A DNA stretch of 12,996 nucleotides from JBOHER01 sp050701115. Lineage in GTDB: Bacteria; Actinomycetota; Actinomycetes; Mycobacteriales; Pseudonocardiaceae. Of this stretch, positions 1 through 6,846 are shown piece after piece. A program made the translations under genes and the position numbers. The notes under the pieces were generated by a model. The model was not told the DNA's origin, ran no database searches, and was given only the letters and a program-made list of their open reading frames with translations. The DNA is taken from contig JBOHER010000187.1 of assembly GCA_050701115.1 (NCBI GenBank), forward strand, positions 1 to 12,996, given 5' to 3'. Within the stretch, counting starts at the first letter, position 1; each line of letters begins with the position of its first letter.

Positions 1-1
1 G

Positions 2-406
2 CCGGATACTCCGTTGGGCCTGATCCACAATCGGGTACATCAGTGGTTGTGGGCCACTAAGGACTGGGCGAGCGCTCATGCTGATCTGGTGGAGAAGATC
101 CAACTGGCGTTGATGGAGACCGATGTGTGGTTGCACGATCCGGCGAACCTGGATACCGCCATTAATCTCATCATTGACAACAAGCTGATTACGAACTTCC
201 CCGGGCAAAGCGACGAGCAGGTCCGAAAGTTCTTGTCGGTCGCCCTGCCGCTGCTGGTCTCCTACGTTCCGCCCGCGGACGTCGAGGCATTTCAGAAGGC
301 GTACGTGAAGGTGGGTGTGCTGGAGAAGTCCCCGCCGCCGGTGTCGGACTTCATGCTCCCCAGTGTTCCCAAGAGCCCCGCCGAAGTCGCCAGCAGGGTG
401 AAGTGA
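2..406 (+). CDS. ABC transporter substrate-binding protein, C-terminal part (5' end outside window)
   Basis: The frame is open from the first bases of the window, so this is the C-terminal 134 residues of a longer protein; the TTG at 14 is probably internal. The visible part is mainly helical, with segments such as ADLVEKIQLALMETDVWL, then HDPANLDTAINLII, and a proline-rich tail ending at TGA 404-406. This pattern (a helix that fills the residual subunits, a DPAN-type turn, then a 'KVGVLEKS' element) resembles the C-terminal lobe of NMT1/TauA/SsuA-type extracytoplasmic binding proteins. The matching ATPase and permease lie 4 kb downstream in the same operon, which supports the assignment. Its role would be to capture the substrate outside the membrane. 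The signal peptide and ligand-binding lobe are not in the window, so the ligand is unknown. An unrelated helical protein remains possible. Confidence 0.6.
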   Translation, partial: PDTPLGLIHNRVHQWLWATKDWASAHADLVEKIQLALMETDVWLHDPANLDTAINLIIDNKLITNFPGQSDEQVRKFLSVALPLLVSYVPPADVEAFQKAYVKVGVLEKSPPPVSDFMLPSVPKSPAEVASRVK

Positions 407-445
407 ACACATCAGAGGCGGTCTCGGCGTAATGGTGAATAGGCT

Positions 446-1339
446 ATGAGCGAACATTTGCGTATCGGGTTCATCGGTGTCGGAAGGATGGGCAGTGGCA
501 TGGCCCGGCAACTGTGCCGGGCGGGCTACCCCGTACGGGTATTCGACGTCGCACAGGACGCCGTGGCGCGCGTTGTGGCTGCCGGCGCAGTCGAAGCAGG
601 CACCCTGACGGACGCTGTCATTGACGCCGAGGTGTTGTTCACGAGCCTGCCTGCGCCAGAGGTCGTCCTGACGGTGTACGACGAGGTGATCGATGCCGCG
701 AAGCCTGGACTGGTGTGCGTCGATGTCAGCACGAGCGATCCGGCGACCGTACGGACGGTGGCTGACAAGGCGGCGGCGGCGGATCTGCGGTACCTGGCGT
801 GCCCGGTTGGGCGAGGAGTGGACGAAGCTGCCGCCGGCCTGTCGTCACTCTTCGTCGGCGGGGACGACGACGTGATCGATTATGTGCTCGCGCCACTCAA
901 CGTGATCGGCGAGTCCCTTCATCGACTGCCCACTCCCGAGGCCGCGGCGGCCTTCAAGCTGGTTCAGAACATGCTCGCGATGACGAACCTCGCCGCACTG
1001 TGTGAGGGTTATGCGCTGGCGCGCAGGTGGGGCGTGCCTGACGAGACATTCGCGGACGGTCTGCGGGACTCGGGCGGCTGGAGCCGGCAGGCGGAAATCC
1101 GTCTCCCGTGGCTCGTGGACCGGGACTTCGCGCCGCGCTACACGATCGCGTTGGGCGCGAAGGACCTGCGGCTCGCGGTCGAGATGGCTGCTCGAACGGG
1201 TGTGCCTGTTCCGACCGGCGCCGTCGCACTGCAGCAACTCGTGGCAGCCGCCAATTCCGGCCTGTCCGGGGCGGAGGTGACCGCGCTCTACCGAGTCATC
1301 GAGCCGGCAGATACCCGGCAGGTTTCCCCAGAGGTGTGA
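446..1339 (+). CDS. NAD(P)-dependent oxidoreductase, 3-hydroxyisobutyrate dehydrogenase family
   Basis: A 297-residue cytoplasmic beta-hydroxyacid dehydrogenase of usual family length. The N-terminal Rossmann motif GFIGVGRMGSGM is at residues 8-19, the DVSTSDP loop at 93-99, the catalytic lysine in FKLVQNML at K171, and the C-terminal KDL at 239-241. Family members oxidise or reduce a 3-hydroxy acid/semialdehyde pair with NAD(P). The substrate-carboxylate loop, usually PVSGG, reads PVGRG at 120-124, so S122 is replaced by G and an arginine sits at 123. This resembles the PVGR loop I recall in the sulfolactaldehyde reductase YihU and suggests a non-standard acid substrate. The ATG at 446 is chosen because the protein fits the family from there; its ribosome binding site is weak. 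It lies 39 bases after the binding-protein gene and 46 before the cyclase gene, so it is part of the operon. Family is certain; substrate is unknown. Confidence 0.9.
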   Translation: MSEHLRIGFIGVGRMGSGMARQLCRAGYPVRVFDVAQDAVARVVAAGAVEAGTLTDAVIDAEVLFTSLPAPEVVLTVYDEVIDAAKPGLVCVDVSTSDPATVRTVADKAAAADLRYLACPVGRGVDEAAAGLSSLFVGGDDDVIDYVLAPLNVIGESLHRLPTPEAAAAFKLVQNMLAMTNLAALCEGYALARRWGVPDETFADGLRDSGGWSRQAEIRLPWLVDRDFAPRYTIALGAKDLRLAVEMAARTGVPVPTGAVALQQLVAAANSGLSGAEVTALYRVIEPADTRQVSPEV

Positions 1340-1385
1340 TCAGCAGGCACGCGACGTCCGCTTGGGCAAGGGAAGGCAGAGTCGG

Positions 1386-2333
1386 ATGAGCGACTGTGGC
1401 ACCAATCTTCCGTCTGAAGAGCAGATACGCCGGTTGCTCGACGACAACAACAACTGGTCGAGATGGGGACCTGACGACCAGATGGGCACCCTTAACCTCA
1501 TCACCGCGGAGAAGCGAGCGAGTGCCGCCCGGCTGGTACGAGACGGACGGGCGGTGAGCTTGGGCAGGGAAATCGTTCCGTACCAGGTCAGTGAGTCCGG
1601 AGCCGTCCAGTGCGAGGTCGCCACGCATGAACTGGCCCCAGGGTCGGTTGCCGCCACGGATTACTTCGGCCTGTCATATCACGGATTCACCACCACGCAC
1701 GTCGATGCGCTCTGCCATATCTGGAAAGACGGAAAGCTCTGGAACGGGCGTATCGCCTCCGAACAGGTCGATGCGAGTGGCGCTCGCTGGGCGGACATCA
1801 GCCAGTGGAGTGGCGGAATCTTCACCCGCGGGGTCCTCGTAGACGTGCCATGGCATCGAGGAACGCCGTATGTCACGGTGGACCGGCCGGTCCACGGCGA
1901 CGAGATCGCGGCCATCCTGGATACGAACGAACTCGAGATCCAACCGGGAGATGCCCTGCTGGTGCACTCCGGCCGGGCGGAGTGGGACAGAAGCAACGCT
2001 CGTTGGGAAACCCTCGGTCCACGCTGGAAACAGCCAAGAGCCGCCGGCGTCCGCCCAGGACTGCATGCTTCCTGTCTCAAGTTCCTGCGTGACGCCGATG
2101 TCGCGGTGCTCCTGTGGGATATGATGGATCTTTCTCCGAGCGGCTATTCGTTCCCGTGGTCGGTTCATGAAGCCATTGCGTCATTCGGCCTCGCGCTGGT
2201 CGACAACACGTCGTTCGACGAGGTTCTGCCGATATGTAGACGGCTGGGCCGATGGGAGTTCCTGGTCGTCATCGCTCCACTGAGGGTGAGGGGAGGTACC
2301 GGCTGTCCTGTCAACCCACTGGCAATCTTCTGA
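1386..2333 (+). CDS. Cyclase family protein (metal-dependent hydrolase, kynurenine formamidase-like fold)
   Basis: A 315-residue protein of the COG1878/PF04199 cyclase family, which includes kynurenine formamidase and isatin hydrolase and opens amide or lactone-like bonds using Mn or Zn. The start is ATG 1386, with GGAAGG at 1371-1376 nine bases upstream; the frame is also open to a TTG at 1362, but that lacks a site. The N-terminal NWSRWGPDDQMGTLNLIT (23-40) is typical of the long subgroup. The metal motif is H99-G-F-T-T-T-H105-V-D107-A-L-C-H111; the usual HxGTHxDxxxH is slightly altered (GFTTTH instead of GTH), but H105, D107 and H111 are kept. A likely role is opening a lactone or cyclic amide of the imported compound or an intermediate. 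It lies 21 bases before the enolase-superfamily gene. Family is well supported; reaction is inferred. Confidence 0.88.
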   Translation: MSDCGTNLPSEEQIRRLLDDNNNWSRWGPDDQMGTLNLITAEKRASAARLVRDGRAVSLGREIVPYQVSESGAVQCEVATHELAPGSVAATDYFGLSYHGFTTTHVDALCHIWKDGKLWNGRIASEQVDASGARWADISQWSGGIFTRGVLVDVPWHRGTPYVTVDRPVHGDEIAAILDTNELEIQPGDALLVHSGRAEWDRSNARWETLGPRWKQPRAAGVRPGLHASCLKFLRDADVAVLLWDMMDLSPSGYSFPWSVHEAIASFGLALVDNTSFDEVLPICRRLGRWEFLVVIAPLRVRGGTGCPVNPLAIF

Positions 2334-2354
2334 CCGAAAACGGGTGACCTCTCG

Positions 2355-3515
2355 ATGAGAACGAGCAACAGCGCGCCGGGAGTCTCGAACAGCGCGACCG
2401 TACCGGTAGAGGCTGTGACCGCGCGGCTGTTCGAGGTGGCGATTCCTCTCCCGGTCTCGTTCGGGAAGCTCTCTACCCGGAAAATGCTCCTGGTCAGCGT
2501 CCATGCCGGTGGCCTGGTCGGTCGTGGCGAGAGCTGGGTGAACTGGCCGCATTGGGCAGCAGCGGAACGCGTGATCACCGTGAGCGAAGGCGTGGCGCCC
2601 CTCGTGATCGGAGCCGACGCCAACGACCGGGAAGGCATTTTCGGCCGCCTTACGGCCGAGTTGTTGCCAGTCGGCCGGCAGTGGGGTGCCATCGGGCCGA
2701 TCTGGCAGGCGATCAGCGCCGTCGATGTGGCTTTGTGGGACTTGGCCGGCCAATGGCATGGCTGCTCGGTCAGCCGGCTGCTCTCCGGTACACCCGCCAC
2801 CCGGGTTCCCGCGTACGCCAGCGGAATAGGTCCCACTGACGTCATCTCGCTGACGGAGCGAGCGTTGTCCCAGGGGTTCACCGCCGCGAAGGTCAAGGTC
2901 GGGTTCGGGCTCGAGGCGGACCGGAAGATACTGCACGACGTCAGGGCGGTGGCGGGGTCCTCCCTGGTTCTGTTCGCCGACGCAAACCGGGCCTGGAGTC
3001 TGGGGGAGGGCATCGAGATGTGCCGGCTCCTCGCCGACTTCGGTGTGGCATGGTGCGAGGAACCTCTTGCCGACGACCAGCCGGATGACCTCGAACAGCT
3101 CTTCGACGCGACCGGAATGCCAATCGCGCTGGGCGAGAATTGCTATGGGACCGAACCGGCCGCCCGGTACCTGGCCTCCCCGGGCATTCAGCACTTTCAG
3201 CCGGACGTGTCCAAGACCGGCGGAATAACCATGGCGCTGCGCCTCTCCGCGCTGGCCGCGGCTGAGGGTAAACGCATCACGCCGCACTGTTATGGCGGCG
3301 CCTGCACCCTCCTCGCCAGTGCTCAACTTTCCGCGGCGATCGGAAATCTGGGCTGGTTGGAGTTGGACATCCGCGACAACCCATTCCGCGACAACGTCGC
3401 CGTAGGTGGCTTCAAGATCGTCGACGGTTACCTCGACGTCCCATCGGGGCCAGGTCTGGGGATGGACATGGATGAAACCGTCCTGCGTTCGTTCGAAGTG
3501 GAGGCTCGACGTTGA
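2355..3515 (+). CDS. Mandelate racemase/muconate lactonizing enzyme family protein (enolase superfamily, MR subgroup)
   Basis: A 386-residue protein with the N-terminal capping domain and C-terminal TIM barrel of the enolase superfamily. The full MR-subgroup catalytic set is visible: K179-V-K181 in AKVKVG, Mg ligands D209 (FADANRAW), E235 (WCEEPL) and E261 (ALGENCYG), the Asp-His dyad D284 (QPDVSKTGG) and H311 (TPHCYGGA), and E336 (WLELD). Enzymes with this set abstract the proton alpha to a carboxylate and then racemise, epimerise or dehydrate; many are acid-sugar dehydratases. The Asp-His dyad argues against a pure muconate cycloisomerase. No strong ribosome binding site precedes ATG 2355, and the first 20 or so residues look disordered, so the true start could be slightly later. 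In this operon a dehydratase giving a 2-oxo acid is the best guess, but racemase or epimerase cannot be excluded. Confidence 0.92.
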   Translation: MRTSNSAPGVSNSATVPVEAVTARLFEVAIPLPVSFGKLSTRKMLLVSVHAGGLVGRGESWVNWPHWAAAERVITVSEGVAPLVIGADANDREGIFGRLTAELLPVGRQWGAIGPIWQAISAVDVALWDLAGQWHGCSVSRLLSGTPATRVPAYASGIGPTDVISLTERALSQGFTAAKVKVGFGLEADRKILHDVRAVAGSSLVLFADANRAWSLGEGIEMCRLLADFGVAWCEEPLADDQPDDLEQLFDATGMPIALGENCYGTEPAARYLASPGIQHFQPDVSKTGGITMALRLSALAAAEGKRITPHCYGGACTLLASAQLSAAIGNLGWLELDIRDNPFRDNVAVGGFKIVDGYLDVPSGPGLGMDMDETVLRSFEVEARR

Positions 3516-3589
3516 TCCCGGTAGCGATCTCTCCGCATCTGCCTCGAAGTCATCGAGGATGGTCCGGCAAAGAAAGCCGGCGTTGACCG

Positions 3590-4363
3590 ATGGGTGCCCG
3601 GACGATTGTGATCACAGGCGGTGGTGGCGCCATCGGGTTGGCGATCGCGCGCGCTTATGCGAGCGACGGATCCAACGTTGTGATCACGGATGTCGATTCT
3701 TCGCGTGTCGCCGCCGCGGTGAGCGACGTCACCGATCTCGCGGGCCGCGTGGCGTCCAGTGTCGTAGACGTCTCAACGCCCGACGGCGTGCGGCGATGCG
3801 TGACCGACGCGCTGGAAACATTCGGTTATGTGGATGTATTGGTGAACTGCGCGGCGATCATGTGGCGCGGGAACATCTTCGACCTTTCTGTGGACGACTG
3901 GCGCCGCGTCATCGACGTCAATCTGGGCGGCACCTTCCTTATGTCTCAAGCCGTGGCGCGCACCATGTCGCGGGGCGGCGCAATTGTTAACATCGGATCC
4001 ATCAATGCCTGTCGAATAAACGAGAACATCGTCGCCTACGGCGTGTCGAAGGCGGCGGTCGATGCGCTTACCAGGGCACTCGCCGTCGCTTTCGCGCCGT
4101 ATGGGATACGGGTCAACGGAATCGTCGGCGGGCATGTACCCACCGAACTGAGCCGTGTGCGTCTGGACGATCCCGTCGAGCGGGAGAAGGTAGTGAGTTC
4201 CATACCTTTGGGACGTCTTGGCAGGCCGATCGACTTCGCGAAAGCGGTCAAATATCTGGCGAGCGACGAGGCAGCCTGGATCACTGGAACGATGTTGCCC
4301 GTCGATGGGGGATGGCTGAATATCGACCCGACCGTGCGGGCCGGGCCGAAAACGGCGCCGTAG
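3590..4363 (+). CDS. SDR family NAD(P)-dependent oxidoreductase
   Basis: A 257-residue classical short-chain dehydrogenase of standard length. The dinucleotide motif TGGGGAIG is at 9-16, and D34 at the end of the second strand favours NAD over NADP. The structural NCAA (usually NNAG) is at 86-89, N111 is in the helix-4 position, and the catalytic triad is S137 (NIGSINA), Y150 and K154 (YGVSK). The substrate loop GGHVPTE and the C-terminal PVDGGW are typical. It would oxidise a hydroxyl group, or reduce a ketone, of a pathway intermediate. The 74 bases before it form the longest gap in the operon and hold no supported gene. The ATG 4388 region of the ABC ATPase follows. Family is certain; substrate is unknown. 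Confidence 0.92.
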   Translation: MGARTIVITGGGGAIGLAIARAYASDGSNVVITDVDSSRVAAAVSDVTDLAGRVASSVVDVSTPDGVRRCVTDALETFGYVDVLVNCAAIMWRGNIFDLSVDDWRRVIDVNLGGTFLMSQAVARTMSRGGAIVNIGSINACRINENIVAYGVSKAAVDALTRALAVAFAPYGIRVNGIVGGHVPTELSRVRLDDPVEREKVVSSIPLGRLGRPIDFAKAVKYLASDEAAWITGTMLPVDGGWLNIDPTVRAGPKTAP

Positions 4364-4409
4364 TGAGGCGGTTGGCAACGTGACAGCATGGCGTGGAAAG
4401 CAAGAAACA

Positions 4410-4439
4410 ATGGTGGAAGGCAAGAAACAATGGTGGTAG
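4410..4439 (+). other. Possible nine-codon upstream ORF created by the repeat
   Basis: The ATG in the first repeat copy opens a short frame, MVEGKKQWW, that stops at TAG 4437-4439, a stop created by the single base that distinguishes the repeat copies. It overlaps the ABC ATPase start (ATG 4430) in another frame, an arrangement that could couple or limit translation of the transporter genes. GGAAAG (4395-4400) is a plausible binding site for it. Whether it is translated cannot be told from sequence. Confidence 0.3.
4415..4420 (+). promoter_or_regulatory. Ribosome binding site deciding the ABC ATPase start
   Basis: GGAAGG lies nine bases upstream of ATG 4430. The earlier in-frame ATG at 4388 has no comparable site at proper distance and would put the repeat inside the protein as a low-complexity N-terminus, so 4430 is preferred. 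Confidence 0.55.
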
Positions 4440-5248
4440 GCAATGACGCCGAGGCACCCAGAATAGAGGGCGAGCCAGCCCGTGTGCTTGTGGAAACGCG
4501 GGAGGTCGAACATTACTTCTTCGATGGAGCCGGACGTGCCACACCAGCGTTGACGAAGATCGATCTTCAGGTCACGGCCGGGGAGTTTCTGGCGATCGTC
4601 GGCCCTTCCGGTTGCGGGAAGACCACCCTTCTGAACCTCATTGCCGGGATGATCAGGCCATCGCGTGGACAAGTCTTCGTGAACGGCTCACCGCCAAGGA
4701 CCGGCAACAGCAAGTTGGGCTACCTGTTCGCTCGTGATGCGTTGCTGCCCTGGCGTACTGTTCTGGACAACGCTGAACTCAACATGGAGCTCTTCGGTGT
4801 GGCGAAGCATGAACGGCGACAGCGTGCACGAAAGATGCTTGACGGGGTCGGACTGAGTCTGTTCATGTCAGCGTATCCGGCCCAGCTGTCACAAGGAATG
4901 CGTCAACGTGTCGCGATTGCCCGCACTATGGCTCCCATGCCGGAGATCCTCCTGCTTGACGAGCCTTTCTCGGCCCTCGATGCTCAGACGAAGATGTTGC
5001 TGCAGGATGCGTTCTCGGAGCTCTGGCAGCAGGTGTCCGCGACGGTGATATTGATCACCCATGATCTGCGCGAGGCGGTAGCGATGGCCGACCGTGTCGT
5101 GATTCTGTCCGCTCGTCCGGGACGCATCAAGAAAACTCTCGACGTGGATCTTCCGAGGCCCAGATCCGTGGTCCAGCTCCAATCCGACCAGCGTTATGAC
5201 GAGCTTTACGAGGAAGCCTGGGAGTCATTGCGAGAAGAGGTGATCTAG
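4430..5248 (+). CDS. ABC transporter ATP-binding protein, NitT/TauT (SsuB/TauB) type
   Basis: A 272-residue cytoplasmic ATPase that would power uptake through the permease encoded next. Walker A GPSGCGKT is at 58-65, the signature LSQGM at 153-157 (usually LSGGM), Walker B LLLDEP at 174-179 with catalytic E178, and the switch histidine H211 in LITHDLREA. The region LFARDALLPWRT (99-110) is the family's FQxDALLPWRT segment, but the Q-loop glutamine position is A101. The C-terminal part after 240 is short, as in the taurine/sulfonate/nitrate class. The start at 4430 is chosen from the ribosome binding site; an in-frame ATG at 4388 would add 14 residues. It stops four bases before the permease start, so the two are probably translationally coupled. 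Function is clear; the transported compound is not. Confidence 0.93.
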   Translation: MVVGNDAEAPRIEGEPARVLVETREVEHYFFDGAGRATPALTKIDLQVTAGEFLAIVGPSGCGKTTLLNLIAGMIRPSRGQVFVNGSPPRTGNSKLGYLFARDALLPWRTVLDNAELNMELFGVAKHERRQRARKMLDGVGLSLFMSAYPAQLSQGMRQRVAIARTMAPMPEILLLDEPFSALDAQTKMLLQDAFSELWQQVSATVILITHDLREAVAMADRVVILSARPGRIKKTLDVDLPRPRSVVQLQSDQRYDELYEEAWESLREEVI

Positions 5249-5252
5249 TTCC

Positions 5253-6149
5253 ATGATCTCATCATCGGCCAACACCCCACAGAGGGCCCTCGAGCGCGAA
5301 AGCGTGGATGTCGCCGCGATCGGACTGGAATACGACGGGCGCCCGGCGAGTTCGAGGCGGAGCCTGCGCCAGAGCAAATGGCGGTGGGCGTTACAGTTCC
5401 TGGTGATCGTGCTGCTGTTCGGGGTCTGGGAGTTGCTGGCTCAGATCGGGCTGCTCAACCAGACCTTCGTCAGCCGGCCGAGCGGCTTCTTTCCCAGCTT
5501 TTGGACCGGTATCACCCAGGGCGACCTCCTGCAGCTCATCAGTGAGACGCTGTATGCGACCATCGTCGGATTCTTCATCGCAGCCGTGCTCGGCCTGCTC
5601 ATGGGCCTTGTGCTCGCTGAGTTCGACGCGGTGGATGTGGTCGTCCGCCCGATGATGAACGCGTTCAACAGCCTTCCGCGAGTCGCGCTTGCGCCGTTGT
5701 TCACCCTGTGGTTCGGGCTGGGCCCGGCTTCGGCGATTGCCCTGGTCGTGACTCTGGGATTCTTCATAGTCGCGTTCTCGACATACGCGGGCCTGCAGTC
5801 GGCGAGCCGTGACCTGCTGCTTCTGGCGCGGACCCTCGGGGCGAGCAGATGGGTCCGGTTCCGGAAGTTCGTACTTCCGTCCGCCGCTCCAGCCATCTTC
5901 GCGGGGATGCAACTGAATTTGACCTATGCGTTTCTCGGTGCTGTCGTCTCTGAGATGCTCGCTGGTTCGCAAGGAATCGGCGGCTACCTGTCGCTGACGC
6001 TGAATACGTTCAGGACGACTGACTTCTTCGGTGCGCTCGTGCTTCTCGCGGTCATCGCGGCCGCGTTCGGCAGCGCGATGCGCCGGCTGGAACGCAGTCT
6101 CCTGAAATGGCGTACGTTCGAGCTCGAAGGCACGACTGCCGCCCAATGA
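5253..6149 (+). CDS. ABC transporter permease, NitT/TauT (SsuC/TauC) type
   Basis: A 298-residue inner-membrane permease. After a polar 45-residue N-terminus, hydrophobic segments lie at about 47-65, 103-122, 145-176 (likely two), 213-235 and 258-275, the five-to-six-helix layout of BPD_transp_1 proteins. The cytoplasmic EAA-type loop reads LARTLGASRW (191-200) followed by RFRKFVLPSAAPAI, which docks on the ATPase; the opening EA is replaced by LL. AGG at 5238-5240 and surrounding purines give a modest ribosome binding site for ATG 5253. It works with the ATPase just upstream and, presumably, the binding protein at the window's left edge. Its TGA stop at 6147-6149 directly abuts the GTG of the next gene. 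Confidence 0.93.
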   Translation: MISSSANTPQRALERESVDVAAIGLEYDGRPASSRRSLRQSKWRWALQFLVIVLLFGVWELLAQIGLLNQTFVSRPSGFFPSFWTGITQGDLLQLISETLYATIVGFFIAAVLGLLMGLVLAEFDAVDVVVRPMMNAFNSLPRVALAPLFTLWFGLGPASAIALVVTLGFFIVAFSTYAGLQSASRDLLLLARTLGASRWVRFRKFVLPSAAPAIFAGMQLNLTYAFLGAVVSEMLAGSQGIGGYLSLTLNTFRTTDFFGALVLLAVIAAAFGSAMRRLERSLLKWRTFELEGTTAAQ

Positions 6150-6836
6150 GTGGTAGCGACCGGAGAAGGGCCGGGTGACGGCGTGGCCGCACTGCTTGAT
6201 CGTCTCGCTCTGCTTCCGGTGTCGACGTTGTGCGACGCCGACAAGACGTTGCCGGTGGTGGACCCGACGATCCGAGCGATGTTGCCCGGCTGTCGGGTGG
6301 CGGGTCCCGCGCACACCGTCGTAGCCCACGACGACCATCTCGCGGTGCTGGTCGCGCTGGAGCTGGCCGACCCAGGATCGGTGCTGGTCATCGATACCCT
6401 CGGCGGCAGGCGCGCCGTGTGCGGCGAACTGTTCGCTACCGAGGCGCGCCGCCGCGGACTGGCGGGCATCGTGGTGGACGGGTTCTGCCGTGACCTGGCC
6501 GGTCTCCGTGAGGTGGGCTTGCCGGTCTACGCACGCGGCACCACGCCGATGTCCGGGGGCACTCGAGACCCAGGCACCACTGGCGAGGATGTGCACGTCG
6601 GCGGCGTACCGGCGAGCGCTGGGGACCTTGTGATCGGTGACGACGACGGTCTGGTCGTCGCTCCGGCCGCGCGACTGACCACGATCGTGGACGCCGCCGA
6701 AGAGATCGACCGGGCGGAGCGGGCGCTACTGGATGGGATGGCGGACGGACGCGGCCTGCGGGAGATGACCAATCTCGGCGAGCACCTGGCGGCGCTCGCC
6801 GAACATCGGGACACCGCGCTGCGTTTTACGGTCTGA
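6150..6836 (+). CDS. RraA-like family protein (4-hydroxy-4-methyl-2-oxoglutarate aldolase type)
   Basis: A protein of up to 228 residues with the RraA/HMG-aldolase fold. Visible family elements are DTLGG (82-86), the CGELFATEARRRG helix (91-103), GIVVDGFCRD (106-115) with R114 and D115 in the positions that bind pyruvate and the divalent metal in HMG/CHA aldolases, and GDLVIGDDDGLVVAP (158-172). Such aldolases cleave 4-hydroxy-2-oxo acids to pyruvate plus a second carbonyl compound. The frame starts with GTG immediately after the permease stop; GTG 6183, preceded by GGAGAAGG at 6161-6168, is a plausible alternative, shortening the protein by 11 residues. Its pairing with a hydratase-like gene ten bases downstream is what one expects for the end of a 2-oxo-acid pathway. 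Some RraA homologues instead act as oxaloacetate decarboxylases or have no known activity. Confidence 0.85.
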   Translation: MVATGEGPGDGVAALLDRLALLPVSTLCDADKTLPVVDPTIRAMLPGCRVAGPAHTVVAHDDHLAVLVALELADPGSVLVIDTLGGRRAVCGELFATEARRRGLAGIVVDGFCRDLAGLREVGLPVYARGTTPMSGGTRDPGTTGEDVHVGGVPASAGDLVIGDDDGLVVAPAARLTTIVDAAEEIDRAERALLDGMADGRGLREMTNLGEHLAALAEHRDTALRFTV

Positions 6837-6846
6837 AGGAGCACCG

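Larger units (their letters stand above)
4401..4440 (+). repeat. Tandem 20-bp direct repeat spanning a translation start
   Basis: Two adjacent 20-base units beginning CAAGAAACAATGGTGG (4401-4420 and 4421-4440) differ at one base (A4417 versus T4437). The ten bases before (4391-4400, GCGTGGAAAG) and the CAATG after (4441) match the unit partially. Each unit carries both an ATG and a purine-rich GGTGG(A/T)AGG segment, so the duplication copies a ribosome binding site and start codon. Twenty is not a multiple of three, so the two ATGs are in different frames. Confidence 0.9.

Noticed and set aside
2181..3326. 381-residue minus-strand open frame opposite the enolase-superfamily gene
   Set aside because: Low-complexity R/G/Q-rich translation with no motif; the plus strand carries a complete catalytic set.
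3535..3612. Short plus-strand frame ICLEVIEDGPAKKAGV in the gap before the SDR gene, resembling a PDZ-domain turn
   Set aside because: Only 28 codons between stops, no start with a ribosome binding site, and it runs into the SDR gene in another frame; too short to call a gene or remnant.
4391..4445. CRISPR-like or larger repeat array
   Set aside because: Only two adjacent 20-base copies with no spacers; a simple tandem duplication.
3773..4672. 299-residue minus-strand open frame over the SDR and ATPase start
   Set aside because: Antisense to two clear genes and composed of R/D/H-rich sequence with no motif.
5391..6596. 401-residue minus-strand open frame across the permease and RraA-like genes
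   Set aside because: Its translation is rich in H, R, Q and E with no family motif, and it is fully antisense to two well-supported genes; a GC-rich shadow.
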